Origin: Buddleja alternifolia
Taxonomy: Eukaryota > Streptophyta > Magnoliopsida > Lamiales > Scrophulariaceae
DNA: 64,000 nucleotides
Assembly: GCA_019426215.1 (NCBI GenBank)
Contig: CM033404.1
Coordinates: 4,588,001-4,652,000 of the forward strand
Direction of reading: 5' to 3'
Shown here: one piece after another, positions 45,605 to 58,595 of the stretch
How positions within the stretch are numbered: position 1 is the stretch's first letter
Layout of the letters: each line of letters starts with the position of its first letter
Notes under the pieces: model-generated
Database searches by the model: none
Seen by the model: the letters and a program-made list of their open reading frames with translations, nothing else
What the model was told of the DNA's origin: nothing
Made by a program: the position numbers and the translations under genes

Positions 45605-47722
45605 TATATATATATATTACTATTCTAACTGGTTATGCCAAAAAATAAAAAAGGAACATTTTGAATTGAATTTATGACTCATGAATTCCCCAAATCTGTA
45701 TGGGCCCAAGATCCAGTCGGGCTCTGTCAGTGGGCCTAAACGGATCTGAAACTGAAATTGACCTCATTAGACTGTCTACTTCCCTGCATTACACACTCCT
45801 CGCGTGAGCCAAATTATTGTATTTACTTCTTTCCTATCTCCTCTACTCACACGTACATTTATTTTGTTGATATACGTGCGATATTATTGGTTATCCTAAG
45901 AACAAATGGTCCACAAATAATTTCAATCCAAGTCACATTTTTTCGAATTCCGCTACAGGAAATTCTTACCCACTTCCTGCTCTGTCGAACCCAAATATAT
46001 TTCACAAAATGAGTTACCAATTACATGATAGGTGTAATTCACTCACTTTGTGAAATACACTTTGGTTCGACTTCCCACTAGCTACCACATTATCAATCAA
46101 TTACAAATATGTGACATCTTGTATTAGTGGCTATCGATGTCTTTCACTAGAATGCGTTTTTTAACGTATCATTTACTAATAATTTTCGAGCAATCAAATT
46201 GACTCATTGACAACTAATATAAAAATCTCATTAAGAGCCAGTAATAAGTAAAGAGCCAGTAATAAGTAAATTTCTTTGTGACCGATCAAAGCAACGATAT
46301 GGCGTCATTGGCCTAAGCGCTCATCTTTCTCTCACACATGCATACATATACATATATACATAGTATATTTTATAAAACCATTTTGAGCATAAATTGATTA
46401 AGATTGTACCACCTTAAAAGCATTGATCAGGAAATATAATTAATTTTAAGTCGACCTATATTTTAAAGACCTTGGTTAGCTATATGCCCTTATTTATCCG
46501 TGATGGAAGGTTCGAGCATTAATGTTTTGGAAGCCTATGAACAGAAGATAAGAGACAAAGACACTATTGAGCCCACATATGAAACTTCACTATCCAGTAT
46601 CTCCAAGTGGGATTTTTCCTTTTTTTTTTTTTTAATGTATTCTTACGAGTTAAAAAATTAAGCCGGGTGAAACTCTTAGTGATTATCTCGATAAAAAATA
46701 ATAATCTAACAGTCACATAATACTCAATTCTCAAAGTTTATTAGGACATAAAATCTTGGTCACAACAGTCCACTAACGCACGAGAAAACGAGTTGTAGCC
46801 TCATAAAATAAACATTATAAGTCTGTCCACCAATAATACTCCTGGATAAGTTGACTCAATTTAGTTGAGCTTTTTATCAAATCAAATAAGATTATATTTA
46901 TATGAACATTTCAATTGCATACTTCATACATGATTCGGTATAATCTCAAGTTGATTTAGCCCAATTCAGATTTTTCTATTTTTCATACACATTTGGAATC
47001 TGAAGTATAAAAGTGTTCCCTTGTACATATTTGGAATGGATCATTCACATTTGAATGCATTATAAGTATAAAACATAAGATGAAACATAAAATAACATAA
47101 AAGTATGCCAACTCCAACGTGCTCTTCCGCAAAGGATTGCTACCAGATTTTTTAGGACTACACTCGGCCTATGACATTACTACTCTGACGAGGCCAATGT
47201 TTGGAGTGATTGATCAGTATATTTTATAGATTTATAAAATGAACACAAGAGCTTAAACATGACGTAGTTAAAGACGATAAGGTCGCCACTATTGCACTAC
47301 TGAAAGAAATAGATATATATGAAGTAGCTATGTGGCATTAAAGGCATTGTAATGATAAAACCTGAGGAGGAACATTTAAGACCTCATATTACTATTACTA
47401 TTACTACATGCCATTTTTCCGTGATAGAAGTTTCATGCATTAATACTTGAAATCTCTTGAACATAAAATAAGGGACAAATTAAAGCCTCGTAGACCTTAT
47501 TTAATATCCCATTGAGCCCACAAAATGGCACCCTATGAATTCATATATGTCTCCTCAATTTGAGAAAGGGAAAATGTTAATAAGAAGCAGACAAGAATTA
47601 AATACGATGTGAAAAATGGCTAGTCCTAGTGTCTCATGACTTGATGTGGTCCAATGTGTGTAAAATTATTAATAGGGTAAATGGAATAATCATATATTGG
47701 GGGGGGGGGGGGGGGGGGGGGG
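45605..47722. other. Intergenic, ends in a G24 run
   Basis: No gene recognised. Poly(T) at about 46618-46634. A run of ~24 G occurs at 47699-47722, adjoining the SINE-like element. Confidence 0.45.
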
Positions 47723-47912
47723 AATTTGGTGAACAAAGTTTAGGTAGAGTTGGTTCCGATTACCTACCATGGGGCGGAGCATACCTCTACAACCAAAGGT
47801 CGTTTAGAGATTGTCCACCAACACAACCATCACATCAGCAGAGGGAATCGCACCCATAACCTTCTAAGAGGAAGTTACTCGTTGCTTATCAACTGAGCCA
47901 ACATGTGTTGAC
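47723..47912 (-). mobile_element. tRNA-derived SINE-like element
   Basis: On the - strand box A TGGCTCAGTTG (complement of 47890-47900) and a box B-like GTGCGATTCCC (complement of 47843-47853; one mismatch to GWTCRANNC) are spaced like a tRNA. The element would run toward lower coordinates and end at the G24 run, i.e. a poly(C)-like tail on its own strand, which is unusual. Confidence 0.55.
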
Positions 47913-50900
47913 ATCATTTTTTAAAATGAGTCTAATGTTTTCCAGAGTTTTTTTTTCTTTTCTAATCTCTTTCTAACAAACATGTATGGACATCACACAC
48001 ATTAGACATTATCGTGTGAAAGAGCAGTCCAAATTATTTGTTACATAACTGTATAATATATTCTGTTATACACATAAAAGTGAGACAAAATGTATACATA
48101 AGTAGTTAAATATGGATAGAGAAAATATTTATATACACATTATAACTACTCGTGTGTCTATGTCTCTCACATTTATACATGTAACAGAAAATATTTCAAA
48201 GTTATAGAGGTAAATAATAATATACAAGAGTGGTACACTCCAAATTAAATAGAATGTCATGGATAAATGGGATATCTCATATGTGTGAAATTTAATGGAT
48301 GAGTAGGCTTTTGCAGGTTTTGGGGTTTAGGACCTCAAGTGTCACTTTAATTGGGGTCAGGAAAGAAGACAAAAAAATAGAGGGGGTGATAGGGGCATAT
48401 CTCACAAGTGTAACCTGGCTGCCATGCTGGAAGCATGTCTGCTGCTTCTGAAGACTCAGACAAAACTCTGGGTATCTATTGGTCACCCTAATTATTGAAT
48501 GGGACATCTAAATAGTAACAAATTAAAAGATGGGATGTATACGGAAATACTCCCTCTTTTAATGTGTAATTAATAAAAAAACTTTCATGTTTTTGAAAAT
48601 ATCAACACTACAGGGCTAAATTGTAAAAATATTTAATTTTTTTTTGGGAGGAGGGGGGGGGGGGGGGGGGGGGGTGTTGTAAAAAGTACCTTACATTAGA
48701 AGGTCTATGTGTAATTTCAAATAATGAGGAAGTTATTTGGTAATTACACATTATACGGGGATTGTATAATTTTCCGTTTAAAAATTTCTAACCCCGAAAA
48801 TGTGAATACTTATTTTGTCCGGTAGATAAGAAATTTGAAGAAAAAAAAAGTGTTTTAGAGATATAGAAAAAGTTAAATGATATAAGTATGTTTGTACGTA
48901 TGTGAGAGATTTTTAGAAGAAAATATGACATTGAGGTTGATATCATATGTTTGTATCTGGAAAAAAAATCAGAATTCCACAATGAAAAAAATGCTTAGTT
49001 AAGAAATGTGTTTTGTAGATGAACTTTTTCGAAAATGTTTGACAATCACATCCCATTGTAAATGTTGTCATTTTAAAGATATGTGTTCGATTCACACCAA
49101 TGATTTATGATATAATATATAATTTTAATGTTGTATATAAATAATAATAACAAGCGTATAATGCTAGGAAATTAAAGTTATTTTATTCATCCTCCAAAAC
49201 AAGTGTTTATACTATAGTTATAGTTTGATATGTTAGTTGAATCAAGATTGGTTCTCTTGCTATATATTTACATATGGAAGTTGCTTCTAATAATATATTA
49301 TATGTAATCCCTTTTAATTAAGATTAGATATAATTAGGAGATTAGACCCAATCAATCACCGATCTTGGGCTTGATTCTTGGGTCTTGCTATAGAAACTTC
49401 CTTTATTAAATGGATCATATCTCTAGCCTTGCGTTTTATAGATTTCACCTTCCTTTGTAGGTTTGGACCAAGTGTAACTTTATATGAACTTTAATTCGAT
49501 TTATCATAGGGTTTTAACCCAATAGAATTTTGAGCTTGTCAACATAGCCCAATAACTAATTTTCACCCTTATCACTTGAAATTCTATGTGCTCGTATAAT
49601 TATAACCATTTATCTATAGGCTACTTTCTATTGAAAAAATTAAGAAAGTAAAGAATTGTAATTTAAGTATTTTATCAAGTATACTATAAGGTTTGATGCA
49701 ACATAAAATAAAATTATTTATAGGAGCAACGTAAGATATTAAATGGGCCACTTGTAACTCTGATTACGCACATTTATTCACGGGCCCAATCATTTGAAAT
49801 TGGGCCCAACATACCAGTTTTAACTCTGGGCCCAACTTCTCTGTAAATTAGACTCGGACCATAACGTGGACAATTAGGGTCCAAGCTAGCTGTGATCCAA
49901 CCCGCTTCTTTTCAATTCAACTCGTTCCAGAACTTTATGAATTCAAGTTAAGCCCAACCGGAAAAATTTCATGCTAGACTAAGTTCAATGGTCCCAGTGT
50001 CTAGTTTTATCACACAGTAAAATTCTTGTGAACGGTCCTCACCCACAATTATATAAAAGAGATAGATAAATATTAAATTACTCGGGCCATTGAACTCGGT
50101 CTGACATAAAAATACTCCAACTTATGATGTGAGTTAATTATAAATCAAATTAAATTTTCTTTACATTTCCCTAACAATTTTCTTGAACCAGATAGAAGGA
50201 AAATAAAAATGAAAAAACAGCGTAAAAAAAAATTCTTGTATCATTATTTTTGAATCCATACCAATCACATAATAAATATGATTTATTAAATTCATAATCA
50301 GCTTCAGTACGATTAAAGTTGATGCAAACTTGATTTTTCATAGTACAGAATAAGAAAAGATTATAATCCGTATCTTATTGGAAAAATTACATACAAACCC
50401 CATAACTTATCCCTCACTTTTTTGAAAATTACATACAATCCCTCTTATGTTAAGGTATTATTTCATTTATAACGCCTATGTATCTAAATTTTTTACATTT
50501 TTACCCCAAGTAAATTTTACAAATAAACCCCTTGACGGGGTGTTGTCATTTCTAAAAATTATATATATATATATATATTTTGGATAATTACACAGCAGTG
50601 AAGGAGTCTTTGTATAGCTTTTATTAAATATTTAATCAAATCCAAATAAATTTATAAGGCAAGGGAAATTACTTTTTCCCTATAATTTGTCGTTCATTTT
50701 GAGCCAAACATATTCCGACTAGAATTTTATGTTATTCATTCAATCAAGCTAAAAACTTCCAAGCGACATACAATGAGAATTGAGAAAAAAGAAAAAGAAA
50801 ATATTGAAGATACATTTATTTCTTGAAAAACATGGACAATATCAAATTCAAACCATAACTACTTTTCAATTGCATTAAATAAAACATTTCCAATTTTAAC

Positions 50901-51001
50901 AAATTACAAACAAATAGTTCTTAGAACTTTATTAAACGAAAATCCATTGAAATCACACAATCCTTATTTCAGTTTTATATCAATTTAAGTATCTCAAATC
51001 T
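47913..51001. other. Intergenic with dispersed repeat copies
   Basis: Copies of the 'AATTACA...CCC' family lie at about 48585-48780 (with a G run at 48654-48674) and 50380-50610 (with a (TA)n run). No gene recognised. Confidence 0.45.
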
Positions 51002-52986
51002 TCATCTCTTGCAAACAACTCCCTTCCCATCGCTCCAACTGCCGCATTTCATGCTCGGAAGCTCCAAATCCATGGCGGAAACCTCATTTCCCGCCAAAAA
51101 TTCCCCGCGACGAAACTTCGAAACAGCACAATCCGTAGCAAAAAGATTCGAAACCGCAAAATCCTTTTCACCTCCAAGAACAGGCATGGAGGCTCCCATA
51201 TTAACCCTACTCACGTAATTGTTCTTATAAGTTTGCCCTAAAACTCCATCCACAGACCCGCTCAATGAATAGAATTTGAACCCTAATTCAAGATGCGCGA
51301 AGCAATCGTCGTTCGTGATTCCGTAGTTGTGAATTTTCGATTCTTGTTCCGTAATTGGTACAACTCTAGCTGAAATCCTGAAAACTCCGTCGACTTCGAT
51401 GGTGACGCTGTTAGCGTCGCCGTCTCTTTTAACGGAGGCGGAGGGGAGGGTGGCGGGTTGCCATGTGGCGCCTCCCGAAGCGGGGAGGATGATTGGCTCG
51501 CCGTCGAATGAGAGGGAGAGGCGGTCTACGGCGTCGTTCCAGGTGGCGGTTTTTTGGGCTCCGATGAAGAGGTGGTGATCGCCGACGAGAATGGCTATGG
51601 ATTGGACCCATGTGAAGTCTCTCTTCATGTTTTGGTTTCTTTTACCGATAAAGTGTGCGTTGATTTGGAGGTTGGGTTCGGTGACGAGGCAGAAATCTTG
51701 ATCCTTCTTGCCATGGAAGTAGAATGTGAGGCCGTCGGCACCGATGAATCGAGGGTCTTGGCAAACGGCTCCGGGCATGTCACAATCTGCATTGCCACAT
51801 TGTGAGAAGCTCAAATGAATTAATAAGTTTGATTAAGGGAAATTGTTTGGAATCAATAAGTTTAATGATTACAGATTACTCAATGATTGAGTGTATGAAT
51901 TAGGAGTGTGATGGAGGACTTACTGCAGACAGGTTTGCAAGTGACGCAGTCGACTTCACATGTATGAGGACAAGAGCTTGGGCATGTATGTTGCACACCG
52001 TAGCATTGGGGGTAGTTTCGGTTCCTGCACCTCTTTCTTCTCCCTGCAGCGTCTCCTGAGGATTCGGTTGGAGGTGGAGGAGAATATGGTGGAGATGAGG
52101 GAGGAGTTGAGGTTTGTGGTGGTGGTGTGCTGCTTGGAGGGGGTGTTGGTGGTGTTGAAGGAGGAGTATCGGTGTTAGGTGGTGATGGAGTAGGGGGAGA
52201 TGGTGTTGTGGGAGTTGGAGGAGATTGTGGTGGAGAAGATGGAGTAGGGGGAGATGGTATTGGTATTGTAGGAGTTGGGGGAGGGGAATATTGTGGTGGA
52301 GATGGAATTGGTCTTGGCGGTGGGGATGATGGAGGAGGAGATTGTTGCGGTGGAGATGGTGTTGGTGTTGTAGGAGTTGGGGGAGGGGAATATTCCGGTG
52401 GAGATGGTGTTGGTGGTGTAGGAGTCGGGGGAGGGGGACTTTGGGGTGGAGATGGTGTAGGAGTTGGGGGAGGGGGACTATGTGGTGGAGATGGTGTTGG
52501 CGGTGTGGGAGATGGGGGAGGGGGACTTTGTGGTGGAGATGGTGTTGGAGTTGGAGGAGGAGGACTCTGTGGTGGAGACGGTGTCGGTGGTTCAGGAGTT
52601 GAGGGAGGGGGACTCTGTGGTGGAGACAGTGTCGGTGGTTTAGGAATTGGAGGAGGGGAATATACCGGTGGAGATGGATCTGGTGTTGGTTTTGGGGTAG
52701 GCGGAGGAGGAGAATGAGATGGTGGTGGCGTAGTCTCTTCCGGTGGTGGTGGAGCGGTGGCGCCGTCGGTGCAAATAGGTTTGCACGAAACACATTCGAC
52801 GGTGCACCCATTAGGGCAAAACTTAGGGCAAACATGCTCTAAATTGTAACAATGCTTGTATTTCTTGGTCAAACATCTTGCATGGCTTGGATTGTTGGCT
52901 ATTCCTGGTGGAGTTTGTGCCTCTGCTATTGCTATTACCACAAATAGCAACACTAACACCAAATTCTTTCTCAATGGCCTATCCAT
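51002..52986 (-). CDS. Secreted Cys-rich/extensin-like/root-cap domain protein
   Basis: Two exons on the - strand: 52986-51924 and 51786-51002 (TGA), joined by a 137 nt GT-AG intron; the product is ~615 residues. Residues 1-23 are a signal peptide (LVLVLLFVVIAIAEA). Residues ~37-75 are a Cys-rich module (CLTKKYKHCY...CPKFCPNGCTVECVSCKPIC). Then come ~220 residues of Ser-Pro repeats (SPPPP, TPTPSPPQ), extensin-like. A second Cys module repeats the first (CRNRNYPQCY...CPSSCPHTCEVDCVTCKPVC). After the intron the chain continues NCDMPGAVCQDPRFIGADGLTFYFHGKKD, the start of the root-cap/LEA-related domain, and ends KCGSWSDGKGVVCKR. The splice restores CKPVC-NCDMPG, which a read-through does not. 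Predicted extracellular/cell wall; biochemical function unknown. Confidence 0.9.
52080..52745 (-). repeat. Coding minisatellite of the Pro-rich region
   Basis: Imperfect repeats encoding SPPPPTPTPSPPQ-type units. On the + strand this reads as GGTGGAGATGGTGTTGG-like repeats giving Gly-rich shadow frames. Unit-number variation between alleles is expected. Confidence 0.8.
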
Positions 52987-53038
52987 TGAGCAATTTCCTG
53001 GCTAAGAATCTCAATTTATAATAAACAAATATAATTAA

Positions 53039-53047
53039 TATTTTATA
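53039..53047 (-). promoter_or_regulatory. TATA-like box of the root-cap-domain gene
   Basis: On the - strand GTATAAAAT lies ~55 bp upstream of the ATG; a second TATAAAA lies ~120 bp upstream (about 53105-53111). Either could serve. Confidence 0.35.
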
Positions 53048-53111
53048 CTTGAAGTGCTAATTGTGTTGATTTATGATGGAATTGACATGGATCACAAGTC
53101 CCATTTTATAG

Positions 53112-53730
53112 GAGGAGTTGGGAATGAGAATGGACTCCTACTATTTCGGATCATAATTTCATTCTTAATAAATTGAGTAAAGGGTTGTGTTCCTTTGAAT
53201 TTTAGTCATCTTACATTATGAAGTCAAAATGTATTCTGATCTTTTCAGGGTCTTATTAAATTTGGAATCACTTGAGCATGAAGTTGAAAAAGTGCACTTT
53301 CATGCACATGTTGTGCACTTAAAATATTAATCTTTATATATCATCTTATTATGTAATTTGGCTTTTCAAATTTTTTGCTACAAAATTGTGTTTGATTTTG
53401 TATTCTAGATCACCCTTACATGTCCAATGTATTTAATCCAATTAGCGGAAAAACAAAAGTGTATATAATCCAGATGGATGTTATACTTAAAAAATAATTT
53501 AGGGAAAATTAGGTTCAAGGGACTAGGAACTCTTAAAACTATAAAGAGCACAATAAGTTTCATATAATTAAAGAGAATGGAGTTCTAATTTTTACTAATC
53601 TTTAAAAAGACATTTTGAATATAATAACACAACAACTACTCAACTAGTTTATATATTTTGAGATAAGGAATTTATTTTATATTTCATTGAAAAAGTGGTC
53701 TTTGAAAAATATAAACATACACAACATATT
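53112..53730. other. Intergenic, no feature recognised
   Basis: AT-rich upstream flank of the root-cap-domain gene, ending at the solo LTR. No coding exon or repeat was recognised. Confidence 0.4.
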
Positions 53731-53925
53731 TGTTAGATTAGAGAAAATCTCGTAGGGAACTTGTATTATTGAGTAACATATTTATAGAGTTACAAGAGAG
53801 AGAATACAAGAAAACCCTAAACTATAAAGAAGGTAAAAACTAAATAAGGTAATAAGAATACTAGTCTAACTAGGAAAGCAATAATAATACTAATCTAATT
53901 AGGAGAGCAATAATAATATTTAACA
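53731..53925. mobile_element. Solo LTR (195 bp)
   Basis: Starts TGTTAGATTAGAG, ends TATTTAACA, and is flanked by the perfect 5 bp direct repeat ATATT (53726-53730, 53926-53930). The text (GAGTTACAAGAGAGAGAATACA, AACCCTAAAC) resembles short copia LTRs. No interior is present. Confidence 0.8.
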
Positions 53926-53930
53926 ATATT

Positions 53931-55035
53931 AGCTTTTGGTACTGAGAGATTGCATAATTTGTTAAAATGTAAATTTTGTATAGAACTGTGTATATGGCAT
54001 TGTGGGTTGTACAATTAAATCATATTATTAATTCTTTAAAAAATTTCAGCTCGTAACATGCTAATACTTAATTTAGGAGGAATTATGGGTTATTTGCGCT
54101 ACCTTTTATATTATAAAAAAACTAAATGTATGAATTATTATAAGAGAATATATGATTATGTTTGAAAAATGTCTCTAAAAATAAAACTTTTAACTACAAA
54201 ATATAAAAAATACAAAAGCTACTACTTTACTCTGCCTCAATTAATAATATATTAAAAAAAGTTATCGATTGTAATACTAATTACAAGAAAACTTTTTCAT
54301 GAAATATTATGTACGAGCACTTTACTTGCAAGATTGGAATAAATTCCTAAAATATTATGTTTTGATTTTTCTTTTACTCATTTGCCCTTTCATTTTTTTT
54401 AACAATTAGCAAAATATATGAGATTCTGAATTGGGAAAAAAAATCTGATTTAAATCAAAGTTTCACACAAGTAACATTTTAAAAGAATACACTTTATTGT
54501 AGAAATTGTTGTTTAATTTTAATAAATAATAGACTTTAGTAACCCCCTATCACGGAAATATGCAAAAGTTATTGCGCAGTGTGCACTTTATAATTCACAA
54601 AGATCCAAGTCCCTTGAGCTTAATTTTCCCGTACTTTCATCAACTTAACAAACATATGTTAAATGAAATATAAAATGAAACACATGTTAACGGATCTACA
54701 CCATACGTCTACTTTTAGCTAGGCCAAAGGGCGACTTTACTCGGAAGGTTTTTGTAATGGAAAACCTCAAATGATAAATGCACATATCTCCCTGTATTCT
54801 TCACTCTAATAACGCGATATTTTATCTTGTATTTAATATCCTAAAAGTATATCAATTGTATAAAGTATTTATTTATGATACATTTGACGTACGTCAACAA
54901 TACCATATATATGATAAAATACTAATCTCAAAGCTCTAGCTTGAGTTCAAAGTTTTCAATTGAGTTCCCTCACAGTTAAATTGAATTAAGTAGAACAGAG
55001 TTAATTGTACTTGGCAGCATCTTGTCATACAATTA

Positions 55036-55069
<34 letters not shown>

Positions 55070-55546
55070 GTTGTCATTACGTGATTACTTGAGCTTCAGC
55101 TATAATTTTGCCTTATATCGTTGCTTTGGTTATTAGGATTAGATATTTCATTAATTAGTTACTCAGCAAGTTAAACTTTACAACCAGTAGACATGATTGT
55201 TTATTCTTTGACTTGGCACATTAACAAACACCACAACCGGATCTAAAACCAGCTCAAATCGACTGTTGAAAAATAGTGTTTCATCTAATATTTCATTTCA
55301 CGTATGCAAAGACAAGTGTATAAAATACTTCTTTAAACATTAACTTCACATAAATTATGTACACGTAACGTGTTGATATATTATGGAATACAAAATAATA
55401 CATTATTTGAGAATACAAAATCTTAAATCATCTCCAACATAACACACATAATTGCAAAACCCCGATTTATTCTGTCGTTATCATTCAAATTTGAGACGCC
55501 TTTTTAGTTTCCGGCACGGACCATTTGCGCTGAAGTGAATAGTGCA
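53931..55546. other. Intergenic, no gene recognised
   Basis: AT-rich; (ATT)n microsatellite at about 55039-55069. No coding or RNA feature supported. Confidence 0.4.
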
Positions 55547-57094
55547 TCAGTTGATGAGGATGCATCTAATGGGTGATCCCTCAGCACCAACCAATCTTAA
55601 AGGCAAGCAATGCACTGAATATAGTCCCGCTTCTACATCTTCTAGTTTCAGCCCTTCAACAAGGATGATTTCCTGATAAACATTAACATGAATATAAAGT
55701 GTTTAGATACTTGACAAAAATAGAATTATATACAATTGTCTAGGATAATTAAGATGGAGTAAAAATGCGGGAAATGTTCAGGAGATGTACTGTTTTGAAA
55801 ATGGCTAAACTTTTGTAACTATAATCGTTATTCAGACTCCAGAATAGCAAGGAAATGTGAATATTAGAGAACAGGATACTAAATTCATGATACAAATCTG
55901 GCATTGATCTTATTTATAAATTCACGACACCCACCCACCCCCTTTTTTTTCCTTTACTTTTTATTTATTTATAAAGTAATATATCAATAAGTAATTTATT
56001 TTAGAAATTTAGTTAATCAAAATACAACTTTTAAATTTATTTATAAATTAATTTAAAATATAAAACTTTAAAGTATATAAACTATTATATAACCTACACC
56101 GTTATATCTTAATTTAATTAAATGATATTTTACACATAATTTTTTATTTTATAATTTTAATAATTTATAATCCTTTTATTTTGTTGATAATAATTTTTAA
56201 TTATAAATAATTATTTATATACTTTGCATACACAACATTACATATTACACCTATACTTTTACAAAACATTACAAATAACACCAAAAGAGAATAATTTGTC
56301 TGAGAAAAGTTTGGTCTTTTGGTCCAGAAGAAGACGGGGGTATTTTTGAAAGTTCACCTAAAAATTTAACGGCGCCGTACTAAAACTCTAACGGAAGGTG
56401 TTCAATGTTAGACAAACGGAATAGGTGTTACCTGTAATTTATAAAATTAGGGAATGCTTTTTGTAATTAGGCCATACCTCATGACCCCAGTGTAATTATC
56501 CCTATATATATATATATTGAAAAATGAATTGAGTTAAAATGACAGGAGAAAATATACTTACCCTACTTTCCAGAAAAACAAGATGAGCCGGAGTTGCATC
56601 AACAAAAGCAGCAACAGACAAATAATCCGTTCCTACAAGGGAGATAGACAAATGAATGGAACAATTTAATTCACAAACATGAAGCTCAAAATTATTAATT
56701 AGCAACAAACTATTCCAAAACTCAAGAAGAACATCCAAAATAAACAGAACTCAATTTCTAAGTCTTACCTACTAGCTTGATGTCAGTATTATCTACAAGC
56801 CACTGTGCCCCGTCTTTCATGAATCCCACAAAACTAGTGTCAAATTCCTTCTTGTACATCAGACGCCTGAAAATGATTCACACATCAGATATTCTCAACT
56901 GGAAATTTTTTTAAGATACAAAATTATGTTTGATTGAATCCAAAATATATATGTAGTGTAAGCATCCTCAAGTCGTAGTAGCTCTAAGAAGAATTAAGTA
57001 CTGACTAATACCTGTCTGTGTTAAGTGTTCGGAAAAGTACTCTTCTCACTCCCTTAGGAATGTTTAAAGACTTCATCACTTCAGCTGAAACACG

Positions 57095-57146
<52 letters not shown>

Positions 57147-58364
57147 ATATTTTATAGAATCAAACATGAAACAAGTTTTGCAACACCTACTTCAATAAAT
57201 TACACATTGCAATGTACTATGTTATATGGATTTGCATATTTCCATAAGCTAGTGGACATACATAAATCCATGTTTTATGTACACACACAACTATTGAAAG
57301 CTTATATTCACAATCAAAAGCTCATCCAGTTCTACTGAATATAACAGAGATGTCATCTTGCCATTATTTGCACAATAATGGTGAACTTTTCATGGGAGAT
57401 GCAGGCAGAAAGTTGTCCCATCCGTTTGGATTCAGCTTTCAGTTAGTTGAAAATGTTAACAAGATCCTTTGCGTAACTAGGAACGAGACAGAATAATGTA
57501 GATACATCCAATTACAATATTTTGGCAAAGAAGCAAAGCAAAACGCATCCCCCAACAGAAAACATAACATCTTCATCGCCGGTTTTCCACCTTCTCGTTC
57601 TCGTAATACTAATAATCACTTAAGAACAGATATTATATGCTCAATACAAAGTCATTCAGGAACAAATATTAAGAATATCTCAACAATTCAACGAGCAGGC
57701 ACAGAATCAAGAATCCAAACAAGCAACAACTAACAACACATACGAATCCAATGAGATGACGAATTTCGGCTAATTCATACCAGTTATATTCTTGTCTCTC
57801 GGAACATCAACAAGCAAAGCAGGACCTGTTCAGAAACAGAGCATAACTTAATCAAATCACCGTATAAGAAATCACCAAATCCAGATCAAAATCAATTAAC
57901 CAAAACACAGACCATCAATCAATCAATAAAATCATCAAAACAACGAATAAATAAAGCACGATAATCACACCGTTGAGGACTCTGAGATCAAGAGTATCCA
58001 CATCAAACCCTAGATCAAAGTAATTATCATAAAAATGTCCAGGCGCATCGACGTGAGTGCCGGCATGAGCAGGTAATCTAATCTCCGAGAAATTGTAGTC
58101 AGAACCATTCTTCATGCTCCTCAACAGCCTCAGAAATTGGCCAATACCTTCATTAGAAATCCCCACAGGTGTATGAGGAGTGAATTTATGAGTGATATCA
58201 AATATTTCTCCATTTTCGTAGACTTCTCTCCTCGGAGGCTTCAATTTCGCATCACAATTTCCGTATCCCGAAGGACATGCTTCGTCGGGCGATGAAATAG
58301 CCGCAGATAGTAAAGGAATTGCTAGCAGCTCAGCGCAAATCAGTAGAACTTGCAGAAACTTCAT
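55547..58364 (-). CDS. Cyclase-family protein (kynurenine formamidase-like)
   Basis: Six exons on the - strand: 58364-57971, 57825-57781, 57084-57012, 56866-56769, 56632-56562 and 55672-55547 (TGA). Phases agree and the product is 268 residues. It starts with a signal peptide ([21 protein letters not shown]). Residues 100-111 are [12 protein letters not shown], the HxGTHxDxPxHF metal-binding motif of the cyclase/kynurenine formamidase fold. Further family blocks are [46 protein letters not shown] and a C-terminal [21 protein letters not shown] followed by [13 protein letters not shown]. Homologues are usually ~260-275 residues. Plant members are apoplastic or secretory CYCLASE proteins; their substrate is not established. 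The acceptor of exon 3 lies next to a ~40 bp (GA)n run (57104-57143), a (CT)n tract on the coding strand. Confidence 0.93.
55930..56510. other. Cyclase intron 5 with a dispersed repeat copy
   Basis: AT-rich; from about 56270 to 56510 it carries ACATTACAAATAACACC ... TTTTGTAATTAGG ... GTGTAATTATCCC, a decayed copy of the 'AATTACA...CCC' family. Confidence 0.45.
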
Positions 58365-58405
58365 TTCTGTTCCTTTTGGTGCAAATTTTGGATTTTGAGT
58401 TTATG

Positions 58406-58415
58406 CTTATATGGA
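58406..58415 (-). promoter_or_regulatory. TATA-like box of the cyclase gene
   Basis: CCATATAAGC on the - strand, ~42 bp upstream of the ATG. The distance allows only a very short leader, so the assignment is tentative. Confidence 0.3.
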
Positions 58416-58595
58416 TTTTGGTACTCTTTAAGCACCCCAACCACCAACGGTGCGTTGAAAAATACAGATGCCAAATTGACAAGTGACAACTGACACGCAA
58501 ATGTGATGAGTCCTCAGTCAATGGTCAAAGTACCAATATTATATTATTTAATAATAAAATATTCAGTAAACAGGATCGGTGTAATTTTGATATAC

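Noticed and set aside
47838..47912. A functional tRNA gene
   Set aside because: Box A and B matches are present but no cloverleaf with acceptor stem can be formed; read as SINE-like.
48410..48450. Short hairpin (CATGCTGGAAGCATG) as a microRNA candidate
   Set aside because: The stem is too short and no known microRNA was recognised.
52127..52717. Gly-rich open frame on the + strand
   Set aside because: Antisense shadow of the SPPPP-coding repeat of the - strand gene.
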